Positions 1 through 7,149 of a stretch of DNA of 33,206 nt are shown here, one piece after another. The stretch's first letter is position 1. Each line of letters begins with the position of its first letter. A program made the position numbers and the translations under genes. Under the pieces are notes generated by a model, which saw only the letters and a list, made by a program, of their open reading frames with translations, did not search any database and had not been told where the DNA came from. The stretch covers positions 1 through 33,206 of the forward strand of contig CALJUL010000034.1 in NCBI GenBank assembly GCA_937975725.1. Reading direction: 5' to 3'. The stretch is from an uncultured Pseudoxanthomonas sp. (lineage in GTDB: Bacteria > Pseudomonadota > Gammaproteobacteria > Xanthomonadales > Xanthomonadaceae).

Positions 1-2
1 CT

Positions 3-21
3 TATATTAGAGTCAACTAAT
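3..21 (+). promoter_or_regulatory. Putative BigR-type operator over the -10 of the sulfur operon
   Basis: A -10-like TATATT lies at 3-8 and overlaps an AT-rich inverted repeat, ATTAG (6-10), six-base spacer, CTAAT (17-21). The repeat sits 16 bases before the first gene of an operon that encodes its own ArsR-family repressor. BigR of Xylella and Agrobacterium is known to bind a palindromic TA-rich box covering the -10 region, so this is the natural candidate for autoregulation. The -35 region lies outside the window. Confidence 0.6.
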
Positions 22-36
22 GATATGGAGGCACGC

Positions 37-426
37 ATGGCATGCACCGTTGCGGATCTGGTGGCCGAGGCGCGCGGGCGCATCCGCGAGGCCTCCGCCG
101 ATGAAGTGCACGCGCTGATGTCCGCCGGCCACGTACTCGTCGACGTGCGCGAACCCGGCGAATACGCGCAGGGCCACCTGCCCGGCGCGGTCAACCTGCC
201 GCGCGGCGTCCTCGAATTCCAAGTCCATGCGCACCCGGCCACGGCCTGCGTCGCCAGCGAATCCCTGGCGCAGCCCGCGCGCACCCTGGTGCTGTACTGC
301 CTGACCGGCGGGCGCTCGGCGCTGGCCGCCGACAGCCTGGGGCGGCTGGGCTTCAGCGATGTCCGCTCGCTTGCCGGCGGCTTCGAGGCATGGCGCAATG
401 CGGGCCTCCCCGTCGCCCTGGACTGA
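37..426 (+). CDS. Rhodanese-domain sulfurtransferase (first gene of sulfur operon)
   Basis: A single-domain rhodanese of 129 residues. The CDC25-like signature VDVREPGEYAQGH is at about 35-47, and the active loop CLTGGRS puts the catalytic cysteine at residue 88. Such proteins move sulfane sulfur between low-molecular-weight thiols, protein persulfides and acceptors such as sulfite. The start at 37 is chosen over an in-frame ATG at 25 because GGAG (27-30) then serves as ribosome binding site with a six-base spacer. There is no signal peptide, so it is probably cytoplasmic. It is followed after two bases by the regulator gene, so the two are almost certainly co-transcribed. The role in persulfide handling is inferred from the operon. 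Confidence 0.85.
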   Translation: MACTVADLVAEARGRIREASADEVHALMSAGHVLVDVREPGEYAQGHLPGAVNLPRGVLEFQVHAHPATACVASESLAQPARTLVLYCLTGGRSALAADSLGRLGFSDVRSLAGGFEAWRNAGLPVALD

Positions 427-428
427 CG

Positions 429-788
429 ATGCCGAACACCCTCACCGCTCCCGCTTTCGACGTAGCCTCGATGCGCGCCCATGCCGGCGAGGCCGCGCAA
501 CTGCTGAAGGCGCTGGCCAACGAGAAGCGCCTGCAGGTGCTGTGCCTGCTGACCGGAGGCGAGCACACGGTCGGCGAAATCAACGAAAGGCTCGACATCA
601 GCCAGTCGGCGCTGTCGCAGCACCTGGCGATCCTGCGCGAGGAAAACCTGGTGCAGACCCGGCGCGAGGCGCAGGCCATCTACTACTCGCTGATGCCCGG
701 GCCCGCGGCCGCGGTCATGGAAACGCTGCATGGCATCTATTGCGCACCCGCGCGTGCGCGCAAACGGAGCACCGGGAAGAAATCATGA
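429..788 (+). CDS. bigR: ArsR-family persulfide-responsive repressor, BigR/SqrR-like
   Basis: A 119-residue winged-helix ArsR/SmtB protein. The recognition helix region reads DISQSALSQHLAILREENLV at about 56-75. Two cysteines, C39 in helix LQVLCLLTGG and C105 in the C-terminal HGIYC, match the position and spacing of the redox pair in BigR and SqrR. In those proteins the pair forms a disulfide or tetrasulfide with reactive sulfur and releases DNA. The metal ligands of classic ArsR or SmtB sensors are not apparent. It lies two bases after a rhodanese gene, and its stop overlaps the next rhodanese start (ATGA at 785-788). The palindrome at 6-21 is its probable operator. YgaV-like regulators are the same group. 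Confidence 0.85.
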   Translation: MPNTLTAPAFDVASMRAHAGEAAQLLKALANEKRLQVLCLLTGGEHTVGEINERLDISQSALSQHLAILREENLVQTRREAQAIYYSLMPGPAAAVMETLHGIYCAPARARKRSTGKKS

Positions 789-1156
789 TCGGATGGATCA
801 GGAAACTGTGGGCAGCGGGCGGCGAACGGATCGGTCCGCAGGAAGCCGTGTACCGCATGAACCGCGGCGCCGTACTGGTGGACGTGCGCGAAGCCGGCGA
901 ATTCGCCGCCGGCCACGCCCCGGATGCCCGACACCTGCCGCTCGGCCGCATCCGTGCGCAGGGCGCCGGCGCGCTCGACGCCCTGCCCCTGCCTCCCGGC
1001 ACCGACGAAGTCCTGCTGATCTGCCGCAGCGGCGCGCGCTCGCGCCTGGCGCAGTCCGCACTGTCCGGCGACACCCGCCGCCGCTACACCAACGTCAGCG
1101 GCGGCATGACCGCCTGGGCCGCCAGCGGACTGCCGGTGACGCGCCCCGCCGCATGA
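785..1156 (+). CDS. Second rhodanese-domain protein
   Basis: A 123-residue rhodanese. It has VDVREAGEFAAGH at about 32-44 and the active-site loop CRSGARS with cysteine 80, followed by the SGGMTAW motif near 105-111. The N-terminal stretch MIGWIRKLWA is somewhat hydrophobic but too short for a confident membrane anchor. Translation is coupled to the bigR gene by a four-base ATGA overlap. The active loop (CRSGARS here, CLTGGRS in the first gene) differs in charge, so the two paralogues probably have different sulfur donors or acceptors. PspE/GlpE-like proteins are the closest generic description. Confidence 0.83.
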   Translation: MIGWIRKLWAAGGERIGPQEAVYRMNRGAVLVDVREAGEFAAGHAPDARHLPLGRIRAQGAGALDALPLPPGTDEVLLICRSGARSRLAQSALSGDTRRRYTNVSGGMTAWAASGLPVTRPAA

Positions 1157-1247
1157 GCGCACGCGCGGGGCAACGGGAGTGCCGATGCCCCGCGGCGCGC
1201 AGTTCCCATCCCTTCCACCGCACCACGACGACATTCCAGGAGATGCC

Positions 1248-1598
1248 ATGTCCGCCACCGGCTCCTACACCGACCTGACCCGCGACATTTCCCGCAACCT
1301 GACCGCCCTGCGCACGCACAACCCGGACGTGATGCAGGGCTTCGGCGCGCTCAGCAAGGCCGCCCTGGCGGCGGGCGCGCTGGACGAAAAGACCAAGGAG
1401 TTGATCGCCATGGCGATCGGCGTCGCCAACCGCTGCGACGGCTGCCTCGGCTTCCACGCCAAGGCCCTGGTGCGGCTGGGCGCCACGCCCGAGGAATTCC
1501 GCGAAATGCTGGGCGTGGCCGTCTACATGGGCGGCGGCCCGTCGTTGATGTATGCGGCCAATGCGCTGGCCGCCTACGAGGAATTCTCCGCTTCCTGA
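1248..1598 (+). CDS. Carboxymuconolactone decarboxylase family, AhpD-like protein
   Basis: A 116-residue all-helical protein of the CMD/AhpD fold. E51, C63, C66 and H70 keep the spacing of the AhpD catalytic set (E-x11-C-x2-C-x3-H), with the CDGC motif in NRCDGCLGFHAKAL. AhpD-type proteins use this dithiol for peroxide or disulfide reduction. The start at 1248 is preceded by AGGAG (1238-1242). It is the fourth gene of the sulfur operon, 91 bases after the second rhodanese. Its place there suggests reduction of peroxide or persulfide-derived disulfides, but that is inference; many family members have unknown substrates. Confidence 0.82.
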   Translation: MSATGSYTDLTRDISRNLTALRTHNPDVMQGFGALSKAALAAGALDEKTKELIAMAIGVANRCDGCLGFHAKALVRLGATPEEFREMLGVAVYMGGGPSLMYAANALAAYEEFSAS

Positions 1599-1693
1599 CC
1601 GGCGCCGGCGCTTGGCGCCCGCCGGCTGGCCTGCGATCATCCGCGTCGCCCGGGGCCGCGCGCCCCGCGGATGGCCGGCCCAGGGAGCGCACC

Positions 1694-2554
1694 ATGACCT
1701 CACCCCCGTTGCACGCCTGGTTCGACGAGGCCACCCATACCGTCACCTACGTGGTCTGGGATCCCGCCACCCGCCGGGCGGCGATCGTCGATCCGGTGCT
1801 GGACTACGACCACCGCAGCGGGCGCGCCTCGCACGCTTCCGCCGAGGCCCTGCTGGTGTTCGTCGCCGCGCAGGGCCTGGACGTGGCCTGGATCCTGGAG
1901 ACCCACGCCCACGCCGACCATCTCAGCGCGGCGCCGTGGCTGAAGGAGAAGACCGGCGCGCCGGTCGGCATCGGCGAGCACATCCGCGAGGTGCAGCGCA
2001 CGTTCGCGCCGGTGTTCGGGCTGGATAACGTCAGCGGCGACGGCCGCGAGTTCGATCGCCTGTTCCGCGACGGCGACACTTTCGCGCTCGGCGACCTGAC
2101 CGTGGAAGTGCTCCACACACCCGGCCATACCCCGGCCTGCGTGTGCTACCGCATCGGCGATGCGGTCTTCGTCGGCGACACGCTGTTCATGCCCGACTAC
2201 GGCACCGCGCGCGCGGATTTCCCCGGCGGCGACGCGCGCATGCTGTACCGCTCGATCCAGCGCCTGCTCGCCCTGCCCGACCACGTGCGGCTCTACCTGT
2301 GCCACGACTACAAGGCGCCCGGGCGCGACCACTATGCCTGGGAGACCACCGTGGCCGAGGAACGTGCGCGCAACGTGCACGTCGGCGGCGGCGTGGACGA
2401 GGACGCCTTCGTCGCGATGCGCGAAGCGCGCGATGCGACCCTGCCGGCGCCGGCCCTGCTGCTGCCGGCATTGCAGGTCAACATCCGCGCCGGCCGCCTG
2501 CCCGAGCCGGAAGCCGACGGGCGGCGCTACCTGAAGATCCCGATCGAGTCCTGA
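1694..2554 (+). CDS. ETHE1/Blh-type metallo-beta-lactamase-fold persulfide dioxygenase
   Basis: A 286-residue metallo-beta-lactamase-fold protein. The metal motif THAHADHLS has H71, H73, D75 and H76; further ligand candidates are H145 (HTPGHTPACVCY), D162 (FVGDTLF) and H204 (LCHDYK). The block GTARADFPGGDARMLYRSI at about 170-188 is typical of the bacterial ETHE1-like Blh group. These enzymes use one iron (two histidines and one aspartate) and O2 to oxidise glutathione persulfide to sulfite. Start choice is supported by AGGGAG at 1682-1687. It is the last gene of the operon. No sulfide:quinone oxidoreductase or sulfite exporter is seen here; either could lie left of the window. A short 15-base gap separates it from the convergent gene. 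Confidence 0.88.
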   Translation: MTSPPLHAWFDEATHTVTYVVWDPATRRAAIVDPVLDYDHRSGRASHASAEALLVFVAAQGLDVAWILETHAHADHLSAAPWLKEKTGAPVGIGEHIREVQRTFAPVFGLDNVSGDGREFDRLFRDGDTFALGDLTVEVLHTPGHTPACVCYRIGDAVFVGDTLFMPDYGTARADFPGGDARMLYRSIQRLLALPDHVRLYLCHDYKAPGRDHYAWETTVAEERARNVHVGGGVDEDAFVAMREARDATLPAPALLLPALQVNIRAGRLPEPEADGRRYLKIPIES

Positions 2555-2569
2555 TCGCGCGCGGCCGCT

Positions 2570-3313
2570 TCAACCGCCGCCGGCCACCGCCGTACCGCCA
2601 GCCAACGCGCCGCCGCAGTCCGCGCCCAGCAGGCGCGACTGCTTGAGCCAGTGCGGATCGGGGTAATAGGCGAACACGAAGGAACCGCCGCGGATGGTGT
2701 CGATCAGCGGCCGCGCCACGCCGGTGCGCACCGCCGGACAACCCAGGCTGCGCCCCAGCCGGCCCTGCGCCCGGATCAGCGCGTCGCTGACGTAGGGCGC
2801 GCCGTGGATGACGATGGCACGTTCGCGCGCGCGGTCGTTGAAGCCCGGCTCCAGCCCCTGCAAGCGCAGCGAATAGCCGTTGCCGCCCATGTACGACTCC
2901 TGGGTGAGGAACGCGCCCAGGCTGGACATGTAGCTGCCGTTGGCGTTGGAGAACCGGGTGGCGAGGTTCTCGCCGGTGTTGCGCCCGTGCGCCACCCATT
3001 CCTCGAACAGCAGGCGCGGCCGCTCCAGGTCGAACACCCACAGCCGCGGCTGGGTGGAGGGCCGCGAATAGTCGATCACGCTCAACCGCCGCATCGGCAT
3101 GGCGTCGCCGCGCTTGAGCGTGCACGCCATCGCCTGCGTGGCCATCTTCAGCACGTTGCGGTCCAGCGCCGGCGCAGCGCGGTGCAGGGTTTCCAGCAGG
3201 CCGTCGGCGCGCGCGCCTTCCGGCGGCGGCGAAGCGGAGGTGGCGGCCGGGGACGCCGGCGCCGGTGCGCAGGGGGCCAGGGCCAGGACGGGCAGCAGGA
3301 ACAGGCGTTTCAT
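2570..3313 (-). CDS. Murein L,D-transpeptidase catalytic domain protein (YkuD_2 type)
   Basis: A 247-residue exported protein. The start at 3313 gives a basic N-terminus followed by a hydrophobic stretch ending in Ala/Pro-rich sequence (about 1-25), a signal peptide. The C at 15 is preceded by Ala-Pro, so a lipobox is doubtful. The catalytic block has IVIHG with H170 and SLGCPAV with C192, the spacing of the YkuD_2 group, which lacks the classic SHGC. Other family marks are the GRNTGE (110-115) and FSN...GSYMSSLG (121-133) stretches. The expected role is L,D-cross-linking or peptidoglycan tailoring in the periplasm. It lies 54 bases downstream of a classical YkuD-type gene on the same strand, probably one transcript. 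Confidence 0.8.
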   Translation of the reverse strand: MKRLFLLPVLALAPCAPAPASPAATSASPPPEGARADGLLETLHRAAPALDRNVLKMATQAMACTLKRGDAMPMRRLSVIDYSRPSTQPRLWVFDLERPRLLFEEWVAHGRNTGENLATRFSNANGSYMSSLGAFLTQESYMGGNGYSLRLQGLEPGFNDRARERAIVIHGAPYVSDALIRAQGRLGRSLGCPAVRTGVARPLIDTIRGGSFVFAYYPDPHWLKQSRLLGADCGGALAGGTAVAGGG

Positions 3314-3367
3314 CGCGGTCGGGACGGGAAAGGAAGGCACGCCATGCTCCGGTTCCGTCCGCGCGGC

Positions 3368-4408
3368 TCAGCGTGGTTCCGGTGTGGGGACGGCTTCGTC
3401 CGATTCCAAGACCGGCGCCGCCGCCTGTTCGGCCGGCGTTGCGCGCATGCCCGGCAGGTCCGACAGCAGCACCGTCGCGCCCGGTTGCAGGATGGCGTAC
3501 AGCCGCTGCGCGAACTCCTGCGGGATCCAGAAACTGTCGCGCAGCGATTGCAGCGACGGCATCGGCGCGCCCTCCTCGCCCAGGATGCGGTGCGCCACCC
3601 AGCGGTGCTGGCGCTGCCGCGGGTCCAGCAGGCTGGGGATGTCCTCCATGTCCTGCGTCATCACGAACAGCACCGTGCCGTGCAGCGCCACCTCGTGCAC
3701 CATCTGCAAGGGCGCATAGCCGATCAGCACGCCGTTGCGCAGCACCGACACCCGCGCCTCGGGCAGGCTGACCAGCACGCTGACCGGCCCCTCCGGCGCC
3801 GCGGCGTCGTTCCAGTACACCTCGTAGGCCGAGCCCGGCGCCGCCACCGCCCCGCCGCCGGCCGTCACCGGCGCCAGCACCGCCGGGTGCACCACGCTGG
3901 CCGGCGACGCCTTGGCGTTGGCCACCACCACCGTGTCGCCGTTGCGGGTGATGCCGAACAGGTTCTCGGCGAACGCCTGCGGTAGCCGCACGCAGCCGTG
4001 CGAAGCCGGATAGCCCGGCAGGTGGCCACCGTGCAGGGCGATGCCGTCCCAGGTCAGCCGCTGCATGTACGGCATCGGCGCGTTGTTGTAGAGGTTGGAG
4101 CGGTGGTCCTTGTTCTTCTGCAGGATGGTGAACACGCCGGTCGGCGTTTCCTTGCCCGCCTTGCCGGAGCTGATGGTGGACACGCCGATGGCGATGCCGT
4201 TGCGGTACACGTAGGCGCGCTGTTCATCCAGGCTCACCACCAGCACCACCGGGCCGTCGGGCGCGACCTGCGGATACCACAGGAACTGGCCCGGCCGCAG
4301 CGCGGCGGCATCGATCGGCGCGGCCACGAAGGACTGCGCACGCACGGACGGCACGGTGCCGGCGCACAGGGCGGCCAGCAGGACGGTGGGCAGGAGGGCA
4401 CGCTTCAT
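3368..4408 (-). CDS. L,D-transpeptidase (YkuD family) with degenerate second copy of the fold
   Basis: A 346-residue periplasmic protein. The start at 4408 gives a clean signal peptide, MKRALLPTVL with probable cleavage after VRA at 33-34. The first half (about 41-165) is a complete YkuD domain with IALHGGH (H126) and PASHGCVRLP (H137, catalytic C139). The second half (about 196-316) repeats the same order: GPVSVLVSLPEARVSVLRNG mirrors the GPVVLVVSLDEQRAYVYRNG stretch, and WIPQEFAQRL mirrors RLPQAFAENL. In the second copy no HGC is left and the cysteine position aligns with S292. Family knowledge: cysteine L,D-transpeptidases make 3-3 cross-links or attach Braun-type lipoproteins. The job of the inactive half is unknown. 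Confidence 0.85.
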   Translation of the reverse strand: MKRALLPTVLLAALCAGTVPSVRAQSFVAAPIDAAALRPGQFLWYPQVAPDGPVVLVVSLDEQRAYVYRNGIAIGVSTISSGKAGKETPTGVFTILQKNKDHRSNLYNNAPMPYMQRLTWDGIALHGGHLPGYPASHGCVRLPQAFAENLFGITRNGDTVVVANAKASPASVVHPAVLAPVTAGGGAVAAPGSAYEVYWNDAAAPEGPVSVLVSLPEARVSVLRNGVLIGYAPLQMVHEVALHGTVLFVMTQDMEDIPSLLDPRQRQHRWVAHRILGEEGAPMPSLQSLRDSFWIPQEFAQRLYAILQPGATVLLSDLPGMRATPAEQAAAPVLESDEAVPTPEPR

Positions 4409-4477
4409 GGCCGCGAGCTTAGCGCAGGTCGGCTTGCCGGGCCGGCGAAAGAGGCCCGCCACACCCCGCAGCGCATG

Positions 4478-4638
4478 GCCGCTCCCGCAGGAGCGGCGTG
4501 GCTCACGGCCATGGATCCGGAACAGCCGCTTGGCGAAGCCGCCGTCTTTCCGTCATGGCCGCGCGTGGGCCGTCGAAGGCCATGGAGGGGCATCGACAGG
4601 CCGTCCGCAAGCCGTCGCGACTCGCGTCGCTCCCACAC
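4478..4638. repeat. Pair of inward-facing REP-like palindromes after thrC
   Basis: The left element begins with a perfect hairpin GCCGCTCC-CGCA-GGAGCGGC (4478-4497) that runs into a second small palindrome CGTG-GCT-CACG (4497-4507). The right element, read on the minus strand from 4638, starts with TGTGGGAGC and continues into GCGAC-GCGA-GTCGC (4630-4617). Both carry a G-G-A/G-A-G-C head followed by a short palindrome, which is how REP sequences of Xanthomonadaceae and Pseudomonas look. Together they face each other around about 100 bases. The right one starts two bases after the thrC stop and could protect or end that mRNA. No U-run is present. Confidence 0.6.
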
Positions 4639-4640
4639 TA

Positions 4641-5927
4641 TTACAGGAGGCGGCCGCGCAGGGCTTCGTAGTCGGCGGGGATGGGATCGGCCTGCGCCGG
4701 CCGCGCCAGCAGGTCCGCCAGCGCCGGCGGCACTTCCACCGGCCGGCCAATCAGCGGCTCCACCACGCTCTCGAACTTGGCCGGGTGCGCGGTGGACGCC
4801 ACCGCCCAGTCGCCGCCATTGCCGCGCGCGCGCAGGCTCTCCAGCACCTTGACCGCGGTCGCCGTGTGCGGGCAATGGATTTCGCCATGCTCGCGGAAGC
4901 GCCGCGCGATGACTTCGCGGATGGTCGCGTCGTCCACGCTGGCGGACACGAAGGCCGCGCGCAGCGCCGTGTCGTCGCCGCGGTACAGCCAGCGCAGGCG
5001 CTCGAAGTTGCTGGGCGCGCCCACGTCCATCGCGTTGGCCAGCGTCGCCACGCTCGGCTGCGGCGCGTAATCGCCGCCGGCAAAGAACGACGGCAGCACG
5101 CGGTTGGCGTTGGTCGCCAGCACGATGCGCCCCAGCGGCACGCCCAGCGCGCGCGCCAGGATCGCCGCCAGCGCGTTGCCCAGGTTGCCGGTGGGCACGA
5201 CGAAGTTGAGCGCCTGCCCGGTCGCGGCATGGTGCGCCAGCGCCGCGTGCGCGTAGTAGCTGGTCTGCGGCAGCAGACGGCCCAGGCTGATGCTGTTGGC
5301 CGAACTCAACGGCACCTTCGCCTGCAGCGCACTGTCGTTGAGCGCACGCTTGACCAGCGCCTGGCAATCGTCGAACGAGCCGGCCACGCGCAGCGCGGCG
5401 ATGTTGTCGCCGAAGCAGCCGAGTTGGTGCGCCTGCCGCGGCGAAACCCGGCCGTCCGGATACAGCACCACCACGCGCAGCCCGGGCTGGCGGTGGAACG
5501 CCGCCGCGACCGCCGCGCCGGTGTCGCCCGAAGTCGCCACCAGGATCGTCAGCGGCTTGGCCTGGCCGCGGCGCAGGCGCGCCATGCAGGCGGCCAGGAA
5601 GCGCGCGCCGAAGTCCTTGAACGCGGCGGTGGGCCCGTGGAACAGCTCCAGCACGTGGTCACCCGGCGTCGCCAGCGGCTTCAGCGGCACCGGGAAGTCG
5701 AAGGCTTCGCGGCAGATCGCCGGCAGTTCGGCTTCCAGCGCGTCGCCGGCGAAAAACGGGCGCAGCAGCGCGGCCGCGGTGGCGGCGATGTGCTCGCCCG
5801 TCGCCAGCGCGCGCGGCGGCGGCAGGCTCTCGGGCACGTACAGGCCGCCGTCCGGCGCGAGCCCGGCGGCGATGGCCTGGCTCAGAGTGGCGGGCGGTGC
5901 GGCGTTGCGGGTGGATATGAAGTTCAT
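4641..5927 (-). CDS. thrC: Threonine synthase
   Basis: A 428-residue PLP enzyme that converts O-phospho-L-homoserine to L-threonine, the last step of the pathway. The N-terminus MNFISTRN with LAPDGGLYVPESLP (23-36) is typical of the class 1 proteobacterial enzyme. The PLP lysine is K104 in HGPTAAFKDFG, followed by the SGDTGAAVA loop and the glycine-rich PTGNLGNALAA phosphate-binding region. The start at 5927 is the ATG that begins the conserved sequence; longer in-frame extensions are not family-like. It follows thrB by 108 bases on the same strand and is the last gene of thrABC. Confidence 0.95.
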   Translation of the reverse strand: MNFISTRNAAPPATLSQAIAAGLAPDGGLYVPESLPPPRALATGEHIAATAAALLRPFFAGDALEAELPAICREAFDFPVPLKPLATPGDHVLELFHGPTAAFKDFGARFLAACMARLRRGQAKPLTILVATSGDTGAAVAAAFHRQPGLRVVVLYPDGRVSPRQAHQLGCFGDNIAALRVAGSFDDCQALVKRALNDSALQAKVPLSSANSISLGRLLPQTSYYAHAALAHHAATGQALNFVVPTGNLGNALAAILARALGVPLGRIVLATNANRVLPSFFAGGDYAPQPSVATLANAMDVGAPSNFERLRWLYRGDDTALRAAFVSASVDDATIREVIARRFREHGEIHCPHTATAVKVLESLRARGNGGDWAVASTAHPAKFESVVEPLIGRPVEVPPALADLLARPAQADPIPADYEALRGRLL

Positions 5928-6035
5928 CGTCGTCTTGGTTTTTCTTGCCGTGAGGCAATGGGGGAATGGAGTCGTGCTCGGATTCGTTGCAGCCGTCCGC
6001 GCGGCGATGGATGCCCGCGCCGCGGCCACGGCGTC

Positions 6036-6956
6036 CTACAGCACGACGGCGCCCGGGCTTTCGATCGGCGAAACCCAGGCCTGGCTCGCGAAGCCTGCGC
6101 GGGCGAACGCCGCCTGCACCGCGGGTGCGGCGGCTTCGGCCTGGGCGCGCGTTTCGAACCAGCCGAACAGGCTGGGCCCGGCGCCGGAAATGCTGCCGCC
6201 CAGCGCACCGCCCGCCAGCAGCGCCTGCTTGGCCGCATCGAAGCCGACGATCAGGGGCGCGCGCCGCGGCTCGACCAGCACGTCCTCCAGGCCGGCGCGC
6301 ACCAGCGCCGCGTCGCCGGCGTGGCAACCGGCCAGCACCAGCGCCAGGTTCGCGCTCTGGCCGATGAATTCCCTGAGCTGGTATTCGCCCTGCAACGCGG
6401 CGCGCGCGCGGCGCGTTTCCAGCACCGCATCGGGATGCACCAGCAGGCTGTGCCAGGCCGCCGGCACCGGAATCTTAACCAGCCGGTCGGCCGTGGCCAG
6501 CACCAGCCCGCCCAGCAGCATCGGCCCCAGGTTGTCGCCGTGGCGGCCGCCGCTGGCGACGGCCTCGCCCGCCAGCGCGTGCGGATACAGCGCCTCGCGT
6601 GCGAGCGGCGCATCCAGCAGTTCGTTGGCGGCCACCAGCGCGGCCACGCACGAGGCCGCGGAACCGCCCATGCCGGAGCCGAGCGGAATGCCCTTGTCGA
6701 TCTCCACCTCGAAACCGAACGGCAGCGCCAATGCCTCGCACAGCGAGAGCAGCGCCGCGCCCGCGGTGTTGGACGGCGCGTCCAGCGGCAGGTCCACGGT
6801 GGTGCCGCGGATCGCGGCGATGCGCACGCCCGGCGCGTCGGTGCGGCGCACGGTCACGGTGTCGCCGACGCCGGCGATGGCATGGCCCAGGATGTCGAAG
6901 CCGACGCCGACGTTGCCGACCGATGCGGGCGAGAACGCCCTCGCCTGCGCCTTCAT
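6036..6956 (-). CDS. thrB: Homoserine kinase (GHMP family)
   Basis: A 306-residue GHMP kinase that phosphorylates L-homoserine to O-phospho-L-homoserine. Motif 1 is AFSPASVGNVGVGFDILGHA (7-26), the ATP-binding motif 2 is PLGSGMGGSAAS (91-102), and motif 3 GGSISGAGPS lies near the C-terminus. The start at 6956 is preceded by GGGAG about seven bases upstream. An in-frame ATG further upstream touches AGGAGG with no spacer and is not preferred. It sits between thrA (193-base gap) and thrC. The unusually long thrA-thrB gap contains no convincing gene. Confidence 0.95.
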   Translation of the reverse strand: MKAQARAFSPASVGNVGVGFDILGHAIAGVGDTVTVRRTDAPGVRIAAIRGTTVDLPLDAPSNTAGAALLSLCEALALPFGFEVEIDKGIPLGSGMGGSAASCVAALVAANELLDAPLAREALYPHALAGEAVASGGRHGDNLGPMLLGGLVLATADRLVKIPVPAAWHSLLVHPDAVLETRRARAALQGEYQLREFIGQSANLALVLAGCHAGDAALVRAGLEDVLVEPRRAPLIVGFDAAKQALLAGGALGGSISGAGPSLFGWFETRAQAEAAAPAVQAAFARAGFASQAWVSPIESPGAVVL

Positions 6957-7149
6957 GCCGACGCTCCCGCGTGGTGCCCGAGCCTCGGATCGGCACGGAT
7001 CGACACCGACGGAGCCTCTCCGACGGCCGTCATGCGGCGCTGCCGGCGGCATCCTCCTTCCCGACCGTTGCGGCAATGCACTGCACCTCCCATCGCGTCG
7101 TCCGCATCCATCCGCGCAGGCGCGCGGCAATGTCCCGTTCCCATCACGA

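Noticed and set aside
6957..7149. Small open frame in the 193-base thrA-thrB gap ending at the thrB start
   Set aside because: It overlaps the thrB ATG, which could suggest coupling, but has no properly spaced ribosome binding site and no recognisable sequence; left unannotated.
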